From Zygosaccharomyces rouxii (Eukaryota; Ascomycota; Saccharomycetes; Saccharomycetales; Saccharomycetaceae), in the NCBI RefSeq assembly GCF_000026365.1, contig NC_012993.1:682001-746000 (forward strand): a stretch of DNA of 64,000 bases, read 5' to 3'. The position numbers were made by a program, and so were the translations under genes. The notes under the pieces were generated by a model. The model worked only from the letters and a program-made list of their open reading frames with translations. It was not told where the DNA came from and ran no database searches. How positions within the stretch are numbered: the stretch's first letter is position 1; each line of letters starts with the position of its first letter. Shown piece after piece: positions 48,831 through 57,713 of this stretch.

Positions 48831-49631
48831 ATCTGCAGAGATGTGGAGTCTACGAGGTTGTTGGAATGCAGGTGCTGCCAATCCGCTAGTTGGTCCTTCA
48901 GTTTCTTCCACGTCTTCTTCTTCAGGATTATCAAAGAATCTGTCTAAATCTCGCAATTTGCTTCTAACGTCTTCATATGAACCAGTCTCACCTTTGAAAA
49001 ACTTAGTCTCACAACCTGGTTTTACTTGCCAAAAATGACCCTTGCCATCGTTCGATTTTTCAGTCTTTATGAATGCATCGTTTAGTGATAAGTTATGCCT
49101 GATAGAATTCTGCCAACCTGCATCCTTTTGCTTATAGTAGGGAAAATGAACTGAAATCCAATTGTAGATCTGCGACAGTGTTAGCTTACCCAGTGCCGAT
49201 TGCAGAATTGCTAGTCCAATTAGCGTCGCGTAAGAATACGGTGGCTTTTTGGTCAACTCTCCATTATCTCTACGCTTTTCCAATGATTCTAATAGTTCTT
49301 GAAGTGTAAAATTTCCGTTTGAACGTAACGATCCACTACTGCCACTACTACCGCTATTTCCTTCGGATCTTTGCTTCTTTGGTCTCGATGCAATGGGTGA
49401 CGACAGTGCAGGTGATAATGGAGGCCTCAATCCGTTCAGGCTTAAGTCTTGTGGGCCTGATTTCCTAATCGTTGAATTTGGTGGCGTAATCATTTCCTTA
49501 CCACCACTAGTTGTCATATCTAAAAAGCTTCTCTTGCTTGCTCCCTCCAGGAGGGGAGGCCCATCTTCGAGAGCCATCAGACAGTTGTTATATTGATTTA
49601 GATCGTTATCACAGAGTTTACCGGAGCTCAT
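47931..49631 (-). CDS. HCM1: Hcm1, forkhead transcription factor of S phase
   Basis: A 566-residue forkhead factor. The winged-helix domain at about residues 128-225 has KKPPYSYATLIGLAILQS, the recognition helix WQNSIRHNLSLNDAFIK and the GHFWQVKPG wing. Downstream is a long acidic run of Glu then Asp (about 268-302). The C-terminal half holds many Ser/Thr-Pro sites, consistent with control by Cdk1 and calcineurin as known for Hcm1. Hcm1 (YCR065W, 564 aa) drives S-phase genes for spindle and chromosome segregation and primes FKH/NDD1 expression. Start at 49631 (MSSGKLCDNDLN); upstream codons lack an ATG. Confidence 0.95.
48750..48830 (-). repeat. GAA/GAT trinucleotide tract coding for polyglutamate-polyaspartate in HCM1
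   Basis: On the minus strand about twenty GAA (with one GAG) triplets are followed by about seven GAT triplets, giving an uninterrupted Glu run and then an Asp run. Long GAA/TTC arrays are prone to length change and triplex formation. The runs of shadow frames on the other strand (poly-Phe, poly-Leu) are artefacts of it. Confidence 0.92.
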
Positions 49632-49952
49632 CGATATCTTCGCCACAGAGTATCAAAGATACAGATAGATATATATATATTGATTCCACCAGGAGCAATT
49701 ACGCGGTTAACTGAAGCTGGAACTCCAGAATTGAAAAGACCTGATTCAAAAGCTTTTGACGTTGGCCCTTGCATTAACAACACGACTTAGGTTCGCGTTT
49801 ATGGCAATTGAAGGAAACTGACACGCCAACGAAAAATTTCGCGATTATAATTCTAGATGGGGGTTCTTGCTTTAAATTTAGCTCTGACGGTTCTATTGCA
49901 ATCAATTAAATATCCCTTTGAAGGATATGGAATACTAAATGGTATGCTATTT
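49632..49952. other. Intergenic: HCM1 promoter and BUD31 3' flank
   Basis: 321 bp between two minus-strand genes; an ATATATATAT run near 49671-49680 lies just upstream of HCM1. No gene or clear MCB/SCB element was seen. Confidence 0.45.
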
Positions 49953-50390
49953 TCAGTCGGTGCTTGAGCAACCGTGACATCCACAGTTGTTGCATTGGTG
50001 GAACGTGTTTCTGTCCTTTTCAAGCAGTTGGGCTCTGGGAATTCTGCAAATACAAACGTTTCCATGGTTAGTTTCCTTGCGTTGGATGCACTTGAGGCAA
50101 CAAAGTTTCTCGTAGCCTTTCTTCTTCCATTTGGCGATCAGTTGCCTATCGGCTAATCGATTTTTCAGTAACCACTCGTACAGATCTCTTGAAATGGCTT
50201 TACGTTTGTAGAAAAGGTTAAAAATGTATCGAGACCGTTCGTTACTGATTCTTAGGATTTCCCATGGATTTTCGTCTTTCTTTGCAGCTATCCTGGATGT
50301 CTTTGCATGGTGAATTTGTCGTAATTGAGATTCGAACTCGTCGAGAGCAGGTTTGATCTTTTCGAACCCTGGTGGTGGTGCAGTTGGCAT
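49953..50390 (-). CDS. BUD31: Bud31, G10-family spliceosome protein
   Basis: A 145-residue G10 protein. Its C-terminal third carries the cysteine-rich zinc cluster: EKLCCLKCIQRKETNHGNVCICRIPR, then HQCNNCGCHGCSSTD at the end, the usual family ending. The N-terminal part has the conserved PPPGFEKI start and the helical segment RYIFNLFYKRKAISRDLYEWLLK. Known: Bud31 (YCR063W, 157 aa) belongs to the NineTeen/SF3b-associated splicing machinery and is needed for efficient splicing of some bud-site and cell-cycle genes. Position between HCM1 and the YCR061W-type gene matches chromosome III. Confidence 0.95.
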   Translation of the reverse strand: MPTAPPPGFEKIKPALDEFESQLRQIHHAKTSRIAAKKDENPWEILRISNERSRYIFNLFYKRKAISRDLYEWLLKNRLADRQLIAKWKKKGYEKLCCLKCIQRKETNHGNVCICRIPRAQLLEKDRNTFHQCNNCGCHGCSSTD

Positions 50391-50821
50391 GTGGGATGAT
50401 GCTAGCGCTAGCGAGTGGTTTGAGATGATTCTCTCGATGCTTCACCAGTTTTTCAGATTTTTTCTTTTCTTGTTGTTTGTTGTTTGTTGTTTATTTGTTG
50501 AAGTTCAGTAGATTTTTCAATCAGCGATGCCTTTAGAGATGAGCTATGTAAAGGACCGTAAAAATTGGGCCTGCCATGGTGCATTGGGGGTCCTTGTAGA
50601 ACTTGCATGACGTTTAGAATGAACTTCAGTTTGCATTGGAGGCGTCATTACAGTCTTTAGAACTTTGTCGGTGCATCAGTTCGATCAGGATTGGTCGCAG
50701 GCGCACAGGGGTCTCACAACAAGGTAGATAGCAGCCATCGAGCATTAGAGTAGGGGCTTGTAACACATGCATCCACGAATATAGATTAGGTTAGATTGTT
50801 GAAAGTAGAAAAAAAATCTAT
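50391..50821. other. Intergenic: BUD31 promoter and tRNA-Ser 3' flank
   Basis: The BUD31-proximal part has a run of TTGTTTGTTG-type units (about 50471-50500). A T8 run on the minus strand (complement of 50808-50815) is the Pol III terminator of the tRNA. A CCATGGTGCATTGG-like palindromic patch is near 50574. No protein gene is visible. Confidence 0.45.
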
Positions 50822-50920
50822 CGACACCAGCAGGATTCGAACCTGCGCGGGCAGAGCCCAAGAGATAACCGAATTAGGAAAGATTCGAGTCTCACGCCTT
50901 AACCACTCGGCCATAGTGTC
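50822..50920 (-). tRNA. tRNA-Ser (anticodon CGA) with a 17-nt intron
   Basis: The 99-base minus-strand segment folds as a serine tRNA with acceptor GACACTA/TGGTGTC, D arm GAGTGGTTAAGGC, the long variable arm of tRNA-Ser (GGGCTCTGCCC) and a perfect B box GGTTCGAATCC. The anticodon CGA reads UCG. A 17-nt intron (50867-50883 on the plus strand) starts one base after the anticodon; its TTCG can pair with the anticodon loop, as nuclear introns of this tRNA do. Position 27-43 shows a T-T mismatch in the anticodon stem. The S. cerevisiae version is the essential single-copy SUP61 on chromosome III. Confidence 0.95.
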
Positions 50921-51480
50921 AGAGAAAAACCAGTTTAAGATTTTGAACGTGGTCGCCTACCATGCGGCAGAGAGTTTTCAGATATACACGAGGATGGGAG
51001 ATTACTTGCAGGAAGGTTGGTTTAGAACCAAGAGAGTCGTTACCTTGATAAGTTTCTTATAGCTTGGAGCATATTTTCTCTATTTCATCGTTTTAAATTT
51101 ATAAAGGGTTCAAATTTACCTATTGCTCAACGAAACGTAAAAAAATAGTCGTCGCGGAGCTTCAGGGTCCCGTCAACTGGATCACAATGAGGATACAACT
51201 GATATCAGAGGTTCTTTTATCTCACTCGTAGCTACTTAAATAAAGCAAATATACATTACACAACTGAGCTTCAAAAGCTCCAGACGTAGGAGACCATACA
51301 GTGAATTTTCAATTAGTTCTCTTTAGCAATTGAAAGACAACAACAAAAAAAAAAAAAAAAAAATAAATAAAATTAAAGTAAGTTTGCCAGAATCCCTGGA
51401 AAGAACTATAGCAACGAAATTAATCATCTCATCTCATCGTAATTATAAAACTTTTTTTCTTCTTTTTTTATCTTTTTTGG
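50921..51480. other. Intergenic: tRNA-Ser 5' flank and YCR061W-type 3' flank
   Basis: 560 bp. A short inverted repeat, TTTCAATT and AATTGAAA with a 13-base loop (about 51308-51332), precedes an A18-class run (51340-51361). CTCATCTCATCG near 51427 resembles a PAC element but stands past the 3' end of the gene. No coding evidence. Confidence 0.45.
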
Positions 51481-53235
51481 TTACAATTGAGAACTTTGTC
51501 TTTTCTCTAACCAATTTCTCCAAAACAAAAGCACCATTTCCCATCCCATCAATAATGCCACGAAACCAACACTTATGTTAAAGCTGAACATTGGTGTAAA
51601 GCCTCTGTATTCTAATGCTTCGACCACTTGATCTGTAGATTCCATAAATACCAATCCACCACACATCAAACAAAATGAAGAAATTAGTTCTGTAAATGGT
51701 AAGGATGGTCTCAAATCTTTGTTAGGAACCAAAAATAAAAACACAAATGTTAGGAGTCTAAAGAATGAACCGTATGATAACAAATACCCCCATTGCATAT
51801 GGATTAGTCTCGAAGCTTCTGATGCTTGTGCATGCTGTGACATTAATATACCTGTCCAGAAAATGGTAAATGTGGGGAAAGGATTTGGAGAGTAACCTGG
51901 GGATGCTTGTTCAACTTCTTCTCTATCAAGACCTTCACTGTGTTGCATAACATGTTCAAATTTCCATTGGTTTAATTTGCATTCTGTTAAAAGTCCACAT
52001 AGACCAGTACCGATATACATGAACGCGATAGACACATGTTGTAAATCTTTAGCGGTCCATGCACCACCTGCACCTGCCAAATGTTCCAAAAACACATTGG
52101 TACTTCCATAGAAAAAGATCAAAAACGATTCAATACCTTCCATTGTAATTGTACCACGAGGACTAAAGAATCTTTTCCATGCAGAAGATCTTGATCTTAG
52201 AGGATCCCTCTTAACGATAATCTTATTCCATGCCCAACCATGTCCCTTACCGACACCACAGTATCTTGCTAATGAAACTAGACCCAAAACAAAGAAAACA
52301 CCACCTTTAATCCAGTGTGCCAAAAGGTTAAAGATCCTGGCACCTTTACCCATTAGACAACCAACAGCTAACCCAATACCACAATCCACCATCAAATAGA
52401 TGAAAAGCGGGTAGTTCAACGTTCTGTAAATAATTTCAAAAGGTGTACCAAAGTTGCGAGCGACTCTTTGCACGAATTCACCACCCAATAAACGTGATAA
52501 GAAGTTATCCCTACGATTTCTCAAGGCCTGTTCATCTTTATGACGCTGCAAAGAGTCTTCAGTTTCTTCCCGTTCCGCTTCCTCTTCTGGTTCATCTTCA
52601 GGTGTTGGTGCCATTTCCTGCAAGGGAATAAATCCACCGTCATTGTAATCGTGCAAAGCATTGCTGCCGACAACCCAACGAGATGCCTTCGTTACCACTG
52701 CAGAGACAAAATGGACCAAAATGGTGAAGAACAAGATCCATGAAGTCTTGGAGTAGCAATTGTTTGGATACCAATCTTCAGGGAAAGTACTTGCAAATAC
52801 ACTCAGAGAAAACAGAGAAGATAGAACGACTATCAGATTAACCAAAAGTGCCAACAGGTACCAACTAGACTTGATACTGTGAAGAACCAAGCAGATTGGA
52901 TAAAAAAAGACTATTGACGACACTAGAGATAACACATGGTAATGCAACGCAGCCCTATTACCCTTGTCGGTATTGAAATAACTAGTGCTGTTGTATTGAT
53001 CCCAATACAATTTTTCGCCAGCAGTTAAACCAGGTCTCTGCAGAATTGGTAGTCCATGTGGGTGCTTTGGTTCAAATGGCACCGGACTTACAGAAGCAAG
53101 GGGCATCGTCGTATTCGTTGGTTCTGGCGAACTCTCATCCATATCCATATCCATATCCTCCATTTCATGCGCATGAGCCAAGCCCACCGCGAGCAGCAAC
53201 ACTAGCCATACGATTTTCTTAGCACTATTACTCAT
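51481..53235 (-). CDS. YTP1-family polytopic membrane protein (YCR061W type)
   Basis: A 584-residue protein with a cleavable signal peptide (KIVWLVLLLAVGLAHA, about residues 7-22), a short Met/Asp/His-rich luminal segment (HEMEDMDMDMDE), then about 12 hydrophobic helices split by a charged cytosolic loop at about 205-240 (Glu/Asp-rich). The block AALHYHVLSLVSSIVFFYPICLVLH (DUF2427-like) and the Ytp1-type second half (ESFLIFFYGSTNVFLEHL, FMYIGTGLCGLL) identify the family. YCR061W (631 aa) and Ytp1 are its S. cerevisiae members; function unknown, with resemblance to cytochrome b561-like membrane proteins. Start at 53235; upstream codons lack an ATG. Confidence 0.88.
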   Translation of the reverse strand: MSNSAKKIVWLVLLLAVGLAHAHEMEDMDMDMDESSPEPTNTTMPLASVSPVPFEPKHPHGLPILQRPGLTAGEKLYWDQYNSTSYFNTDKGNRAALHYHVLSLVSSIVFFYPICLVLHSIKSSWYLLALLVNLIVVLSSLFSLSVFASTFPEDWYPNNCYSKTSWILFFTILVHFVSAVVTKASRWVVGSNALHDYNDGGFIPLQEMAPTPEDEPEEEAEREETEDSLQRHKDEQALRNRRDNFLSRLLGGEFVQRVARNFGTPFEIIYRTLNYPLFIYLMVDCGIGLAVGCLMGKGARIFNLLAHWIKGGVFFVLGLVSLARYCGVGKGHGWAWNKIIVKRDPLRSRSSAWKRFFSPRGTITMEGIESFLIFFYGSTNVFLEHLAGAGGAWTAKDLQHVSIAFMYIGTGLCGLLTECKLNQWKFEHVMQHSEGLDREEVEQASPGYSPNPFPTFTIFWTGILMSQHAQASEASRLIHMQWGYLLSYGSFFRLLTFVFLFLVPNKDLRPSLPFTELISSFCLMCGGLVFMESTDQVVEALEYRGFTPMFSFNISVGFVALLMGWEMVLLFWRNWLEKRQSSQL

Positions 53236-53837
53236 CGCTGCTATCCTCAAACTACATGAGCATCAATCAAGACTAATTTCCTGCGAACTTGTCATCATCG
53301 CGTTGAAACAACCTTGTCGTTTATATAACATCATCTCCTTCAAACGACCATTGAAGAAACACCGTGAACAAGTACCAGAACCGATGCTATTATCTTCTCA
53401 GAGAAACACGCCGTGTGTGAGCCTCTAGGAAGAGTGGTAATGGAATAGTCAAGAACATAAACAGTAATACCAGCCGACGCGACGCGATAGTGTCACTGTT
53501 TTTGTTTTTGTTGTTCATATTGTTGGTAATCTTATTGACTCCCAGGGCACTTCGCTTTATAGAGCCTGTAACGTCAACATTTTTATCAGCATTATGGTCT
53601 TGAATTTCGCTCAAAGCGTAAATACCTTCTACAGTAGTATCAGATGAGCTAGTCTAAAGTATCTTCTACAACGCTGGTTATTGTCCTCCTAGTACCTGCC
53701 GGTCGTTCTGTTTCTATGGGAATGAAAAAGTTGCGACGATGAGGTAAAAAAAAAACATCGATGAGTTAGAAGAATTGAGATGAGATGAGCAGTCCATGTT
53801 ATGAGAGCAGAGCTATTCATTGAGGGGGCTAGAAAAT
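53236..53837. promoter_or_regulatory. Divergent promoter between the YTP1-family gene and YIH1
   Basis: About 600 bp. Near YIH1 there are CGATGAG cores at 53737-53743 and 53759-53765 and a GATGAGATGAGC run (53779-53790), all PAC-like. The S. cerevisiae order has TAH1 (YCR060W, a TPR cochaperone) here; no TPR-like coding sequence is visible. A 74-codon frame (53614-53390, minus) lacks an ATG start and looks like chance. Confidence 0.45.
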
Positions 53838-54566
53838 ATGTCAGATGAAGTATTGGCACTAGAGGCGATATATCCTGAACTTGTCAAGAGACATGTGGAA
53901 GACGGTAGCGTTTTATGGTTAACTGTTCCCGAGAGAGAACATGTATCTGTACAAGTCTCTGTAAGTAGTGAGTATCCTTCGTTAGCTGCACCCTCTTTAG
54001 TAGATGTGAAAGGTGCTGATAACGATTGTAGGAAGCAGTTAGAATCACTTTTGCATAGATGCTGGGAGGATGCAGGTGGTGAAGTCTGTCTGTATGAATT
54101 CATGGCAGAATCAACTAGTGTAGTACCGGAAAAAGAGGAAGATGATAATGATGTAAGGGAGGAAGTGTCGGTCCCACTTGTGAACCCATTTGAAGGTTGG
54201 AAGATTTCCGAACCCGTTTATGATAGAGGCTCTACATTTGTTGGATATGCCACCAGTACGGAGATTGAAGAAGAGGCATTAGAAAGACTAGATAGGCTGA
54301 AATGTGATTCTAAAATCCGTCGTGGGCAGCATGTAATGTGTGCGTGGAGGATGAAAAGACAGTTAAACGGCAGAGAGATTGTGTTCCAGGACTGCGACGA
54401 TGACGGTGAAACTGCTAGTGGGGGTAGAATGTTAAATTTATTGGTCGCAATGGGAGTTTGGAATGTGATGGTGGTTGTAGTTAGATGGTTTAACGGAACA
54501 CATATTGGCCCTGATAGATTTCGTCACATTAATTCTGTCGCTAGAGAAGCTGTTTTACAGCTGTGA
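53838..54566 (+). CDS. YIH1: Yih1 (IMPACT), inhibitor of the Gcn2 kinase pathway
   Basis: A 242-residue protein from the ATG at 53838. The N-terminal RWD domain (about 1-100) begins with SDEVLALEAIYPEL, and an acidic linker leads to the UPF0029/IMPACT domain (about 120-242) with RRGQHVMCAWRMKR, the signature DCDDDGETASGGRMLNLL and a final RFRHINSVAREAV helix. Known: Yih1 (YCR059C, 258 aa) competes with Gcn2 for Gcn1 and so dampens the general amino acid control; it also binds actin. It converges with MPP6 at a 33-bp gap, so the two mRNAs probably overlap. Confidence 0.95.
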   Translation: MSDEVLALEAIYPELVKRHVEDGSVLWLTVPEREHVSVQVSVSSEYPSLAAPSLVDVKGADNDCRKQLESLLHRCWEDAGGEVCLYEFMAESTSVVPEKEEDDNDVREEVSVPLVNPFEGWKISEPVYDRGSTFVGYATSTEIEEEALERLDRLKCDSKIRRGQHVMCAWRMKRQLNGREIVFQDCDDDGETASGGRMLNLLVAMGVWNVMVVVVRWFNGTHIGPDRFRHINSVAREAVLQL

Positions 54567-54599
54567 CTTTCGCCATATAGCATTTTATAGAGAAAACAT

Positions 54600-54842
54600 T
54601 TATTGATCATTGGAGTACTCTCTCTTAGCATTTGGAGAACCCTTGAGCTGTGAAATACTTACACCTGACTTGACAACTTTCTTTTGAGGTTTCTTGATTT
54701 TAACTACTTTACGCTTATTACTTTTATTCCACTGAGATCCGTCCCTAACTGGCTTTGGAGGTTCGACTGGTTGATCGAAAGTCTGCCTCATGAATTTCAT
54801 ATTCATGACACGACTTGATAATTTACCATTGGATTCAGACAT
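54600..54842 (-). CDS. MPP6: Short Mpp6-type nuclear exosome cofactor
   Basis: An 80-residue, strongly basic protein. GKLSSRVMNMKFMR (residues 6-19) is the conserved Mpp6 motif that docks on the exosome core (Rrp40), and SQWNKSNKRKVVKIKKPQ plus SGVSISQLKG correspond to the middle Mpp6 block. Known: Mpp6 (YNR024W, 186 aa) binds RNA and recruits the Mtr4 helicase to the nuclear exosome. The frame here ends with NAKREYSNDQ where relatives continue for another 100 residues of charged tail. The stop is clean and no frameshifted continuation is seen before YIH1. It shares a promoter with PWP2. Confidence 0.85.
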   Translation of the reverse strand: MSESNGKLSSRVMNMKFMRQTFDQPVEPPKPVRDGSQWNKSNKRKVVKIKKPQKKVVKSGVSISQLKGSPNAKREYSNDQ

Positions 54843-54899
54843 GATGATCTTTGGTGCTTTTCGTTATTCTTGGCGTTTTATTCTTTATAGTGTGTATTG

Positions 54900-54934
54900 C
54901 AAATTTTCAAGCGATGAGATGAGATGAGATGAGC
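54900..54934. promoter_or_regulatory. RRPE plus PAC and GATGA repeats in the MPP6-PWP2 divergent promoter
   Basis: An AAATTTTCA (RRPE-like) at 54901-54909 is followed at once by GCGATGAGA (PAC, 54911-54919), extended by tandem GATGA units up to 54933. The module lies 40-75 bp before PWP2 and 60-90 bp before MPP6, so it can serve both rRNA-processing genes. Confidence 0.75.
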
Positions 54935-54974
54935 TTTAACAAACTACATATTTTGTCAAGTAAGAAAGTAAGAG

Positions 54975-57713
54975 ATGAAAGCTGATTTCAAGTTTCATAA
55001 CCTTTTGGGGACTGTTTATCGACAAGGTGACTTAGTATTTACCCAGGATGGTTCTAATTTACTTTCACCTGTTGGTAATAGAGTGTCTGTATTTGATTTA
55101 GTTCACAACAAATCATTTACATTAGATTATGAGCACCGTAAAAATATTGCAACCATGGACTTAAACCGTCAAGGAACTCTACTGATTTCTGTTGATGAAG
55201 ACGGGAGAGCCATTTTGGTAAACTTCAAATCCAGAACAGTTTTGCACCATTTTAATTTCCAAGATCATTGCTACAAAATTAAGTTTAGTCCTGATGGTAA
55301 ATGGTTTGCGGTAGCAGTTGGTAGATTTTTGCAAATCTGGAGAACACCAAGTGTAACTGAAGACCGTCAATTTGCTCCCTTTGTTAGATATAGAGTGCAT
55401 GCGGGCCATTTCCAAGACCTTTTATCACTGTCATGGTCATACGACGGTAGATTCATCCTTACCACATCAAAGGATTTGACTTCGAGACTATGGTCTGTTT
55501 ACTCTGAGGATAAAGAATTGGCTTCTACTACATTTGCAGGCCACAGGGACTACGTTATGGGGGCATTCTTTAGTAATGATCAGGAAAAGATTTACACTTT
55601 GGGTAAAGACGGTGCATTGTTCCAATGGGAGTACACTTCAAAGGACGAAGAGGAGGATCCAGAAGAGGAACCAGATCTTTCGAAATACAGATGGAGAATC
55701 ACTAACAAACATTTTTGTTTGAATGGACGTAATAAAGTTAAATGTGTGTCTTTCCATGCTGCCGCCAACCTTTTGATCATTGGATTCGATAATGGTGAGT
55801 TCAGAATTTATGAATTACCGCACTTTACACTCTTGCAACAGTTATCTATGGGTCAAAACCCAGTGGATACTGTCACCATCAATTCTACTGGTGAATGGCT
55901 AGCATTTGGTTCGCGTCAATTAGGCCAGTTATTAGTTTATGAATGGCAATCTGAATCCTACGTGCTTAAGCAGCAAGGTCATTTCGATTCTATGAACAGT
56001 TTGACCTATTCCCCAGACGGGTCTCGTGTGGTGACTGCATCAGATGACGGTAAGATAAAAGTTTGGGATGTGGTTTCAGGATTCTGTATCGTTACTTTGG
56101 AAGGTCATACAAGCTCTGTCACAGGTATACAATTCGCCAAAAGAGGCCAAGTTCTTTTCACATCTTCGCTTGATGGTACGGTTAGAGCTTGGGATCTGAT
56201 CAGATATCGTAACTTTAGAGTTTTCACCAGTGTGGAAAGAATTCAATTCACTTGTGTGGCAGTTGACCCTTCGGGTGAAGTCGTCTGTGCAGGTTCTACC
56301 GACAGTTTTGACATTCACGTATGGTCTGTACAGACTGGTCAATTGGTGGATCAACTTGCCGGTCATGAAGGTCCAGTATCATGCTTATCCTTTAGTCGAG
56401 AGACGAGTACCCTAGCATCAGCATCATGGGACAGAACCATTAGGGTGTGGTCAATCTTCGGTAGATCTCAACAAGTGGAACCCATTGAAGTTTTCTCAGA
56501 TGTCCTGGCTATTTCTACTAGACCCGATGGTGAACAGGTAGCTTGCTCCACTCTACATGGTCAAATTACCATTTTCGACATTACTGCAGCTAAACAAGTC
56601 GGTAATATCGATTGTAGAAAAGATATCATTTCAGGCAGACATTTAGAAGATAGATTTACCGCCAAAAATTCCCAAAGATCTAAATTTTTCACTACGATCA
56701 ATTACAGTTTCGATGGATTAGCCATAGTTGCAGGTGGTAACAACAACTCTATCTGTCTTTACGATGTGGCCAACGAAGTGTTATTGAGAAGATTCGTGGT
56801 TTCTAAGAATATGACCTTAAACGGTACTTTAGAATTCCTAAACAGCAAACGACTCACTGAAGCAGGTTCATTGGATTTGATTGATGATGCAGGTGAGAAC
56901 TCTGATTTGGAAGATCGTATTGATAACACTTTACCTGGTTCCAATAGAGGTGGTGATCTCTCCACCAGACGTGTAAGGCCCGAAGTACGAGTTACTTCAA
57001 TTCAGTTCTCCCCAACCGCCACAGCATTTGCCGCTGCATCTACAGAAGGTCTACTGGTATATTCCATTGATGACACTTTGGTCTTCGATCCATTTGACTT
57101 AGATGTTGATGTAACTCCACAGACTACTTTGGAATCACTAAAGAAGAAATCTTATTTGGAATCATTAGTCATGGCCTTCAGATTGAACGAAGACTACTTA
57201 ATTCAAAGGATCTATGAAGCAATTCCTGCTTCTCAAATCAACTTAGTGAGCAGCAGTTTACCAGTCGTATATGTTGGCAGAATTCTCAAATTTATCGCTG
57301 ATTACGCTATGGAATCTCAACACATAGAATTCAATTTACTCTGGATAAAGGCTTTACTCTGTTCTCACGGTAGCTACATCAATTTGCACAAACAAGATTT
57401 TGCTTCAGCTATGAGGTCCATACAAAGATTCTTGGGTAGAATTGCCAAGGATGTAGTCGCTACCTCTAAGACTAATACCTACGCATACAGATTCCTGACA
57501 TCTACACAGGGTAAGATTGACGGTGAAGACGACGAACAGGGACAAGATGGTGGTGATGCAAGTGAGGAAGAAGATGGATTAAACGGTCTAGATGAAGACG
57601 AAAAGATGACTGACCACGAAGATGAAGAAGAATGGCAAGGTTTTGAGGATAAGAAAAAGCAGTTGCCCCTACAAGATGATGGTGAATCAGACGATGAAGA
57701 AGATTTGATATAG
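54975..57713 (+). CDS. PWP2: Pwp2 (Utp1), WD-repeat subunit of the UTP-B complex
   Basis: A 912-residue protein with two tandem WD40 propellers (about residues 1-690; examples IKVWDVVSGFCIVTLEGH, VRAWDLIRYRNFRVF, RVWSIFGRSQ), a C-terminal Utp12 helical domain (about 715-835) and an acidic tail (about 850-912). The N-terminus MKADFKFHNLLGTVYRQGDL matches Pwp2. Known: Pwp2 (YCR057C, 923 aa) with Utp6, 12, 13, 18 and 21 forms UTP-B, which binds the 5'ETS of pre-rRNA at the start of small-subunit assembly in the nucleolus. Confidence 0.97.
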   Translation: MKADFKFHNLLGTVYRQGDLVFTQDGSNLLSPVGNRVSVFDLVHNKSFTLDYEHRKNIATMDLNRQGTLLISVDEDGRAILVNFKSRTVLHHFNFQDHCYKIKFSPDGKWFAVAVGRFLQIWRTPSVTEDRQFAPFVRYRVHAGHFQDLLSLSWSYDGRFILTTSKDLTSRLWSVYSEDKELASTTFAGHRDYVMGAFFSNDQEKIYTLGKDGALFQWEYTSKDEEEDPEEEPDLSKYRWRITNKHFCLNGRNKVKCVSFHAAANLLIIGFDNGEFRIYELPHFTLLQQLSMGQNPVDTVTINSTGEWLAFGSRQLGQLLVYEWQSESYVLKQQGHFDSMNSLTYSPDGSRVVTASDDGKIKVWDVVSGFCIVTLEGHTSSVTGIQFAKRGQVLFTSSLDGTVRAWDLIRYRNFRVFTSVERIQFTCVAVDPSGEVVCAGSTDSFDIHVWSVQTGQLVDQLAGHEGPVSCLSFSRETSTLASASWDRTIRVWSIFGRSQQVEPIEVFSDVLAISTRPDGEQVACSTLHGQITIFDITAAKQVGNIDCRKDIISGRHLEDRFTAKNSQRSKFFTTINYSFDGLAIVAGGNNNSICLYDVANEVLLRRFVVSKNMTLNGTLEFLNSKRLTEAGSLDLIDDAGENSDLEDRIDNTLPGSNRGGDLSTRRVRPEVRVTSIQFSPTATAFAAASTEGLLVYSIDDTLVFDPFDLDVDVTPQTTLESLKKKSYLESLVMAFRLNEDYLIQRIYEAIPASQINLVSSSLPVVYVGRILKFIADYAMESQHIEFNLLWIKALLCSHGSYINLHKQDFASAMRSIQRFLGRIAKDVVATSKTNTYAYRFLTSTQGKIDGEDDEQGQDGGDASEEEDGLNGLDEDEKMTDHEDEEEWQGFEDKKKQLPLQDDGESDDEEDLI

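Noticed and set aside
48611..48947. Poly-Leu, poly-Phe and poly-Lys frames opposite or out of frame with HCM1
   Set aside because: They are shadows of the GAA/GAT triplet array.
50796..51062. 88-codon plus-strand frame
   Set aside because: It begins at a non-ATG codon and reads through the complement of the tRNA-Ser gene.
51308..51332. Eight-base-pair inverted repeat with a 13-base loop, considered as a small RNA or terminator
   Set aside because: AT-only stem in an intergenic region next to a poly-A tract; expected by chance in this composition.
53390..53614. 74-codon minus-strand frame upstream of the YTP1-family gene
   Set aside because: No ATG at the start, no resemblance to the expected TAH1, biased Asn/Lys content; kept as non-coding.
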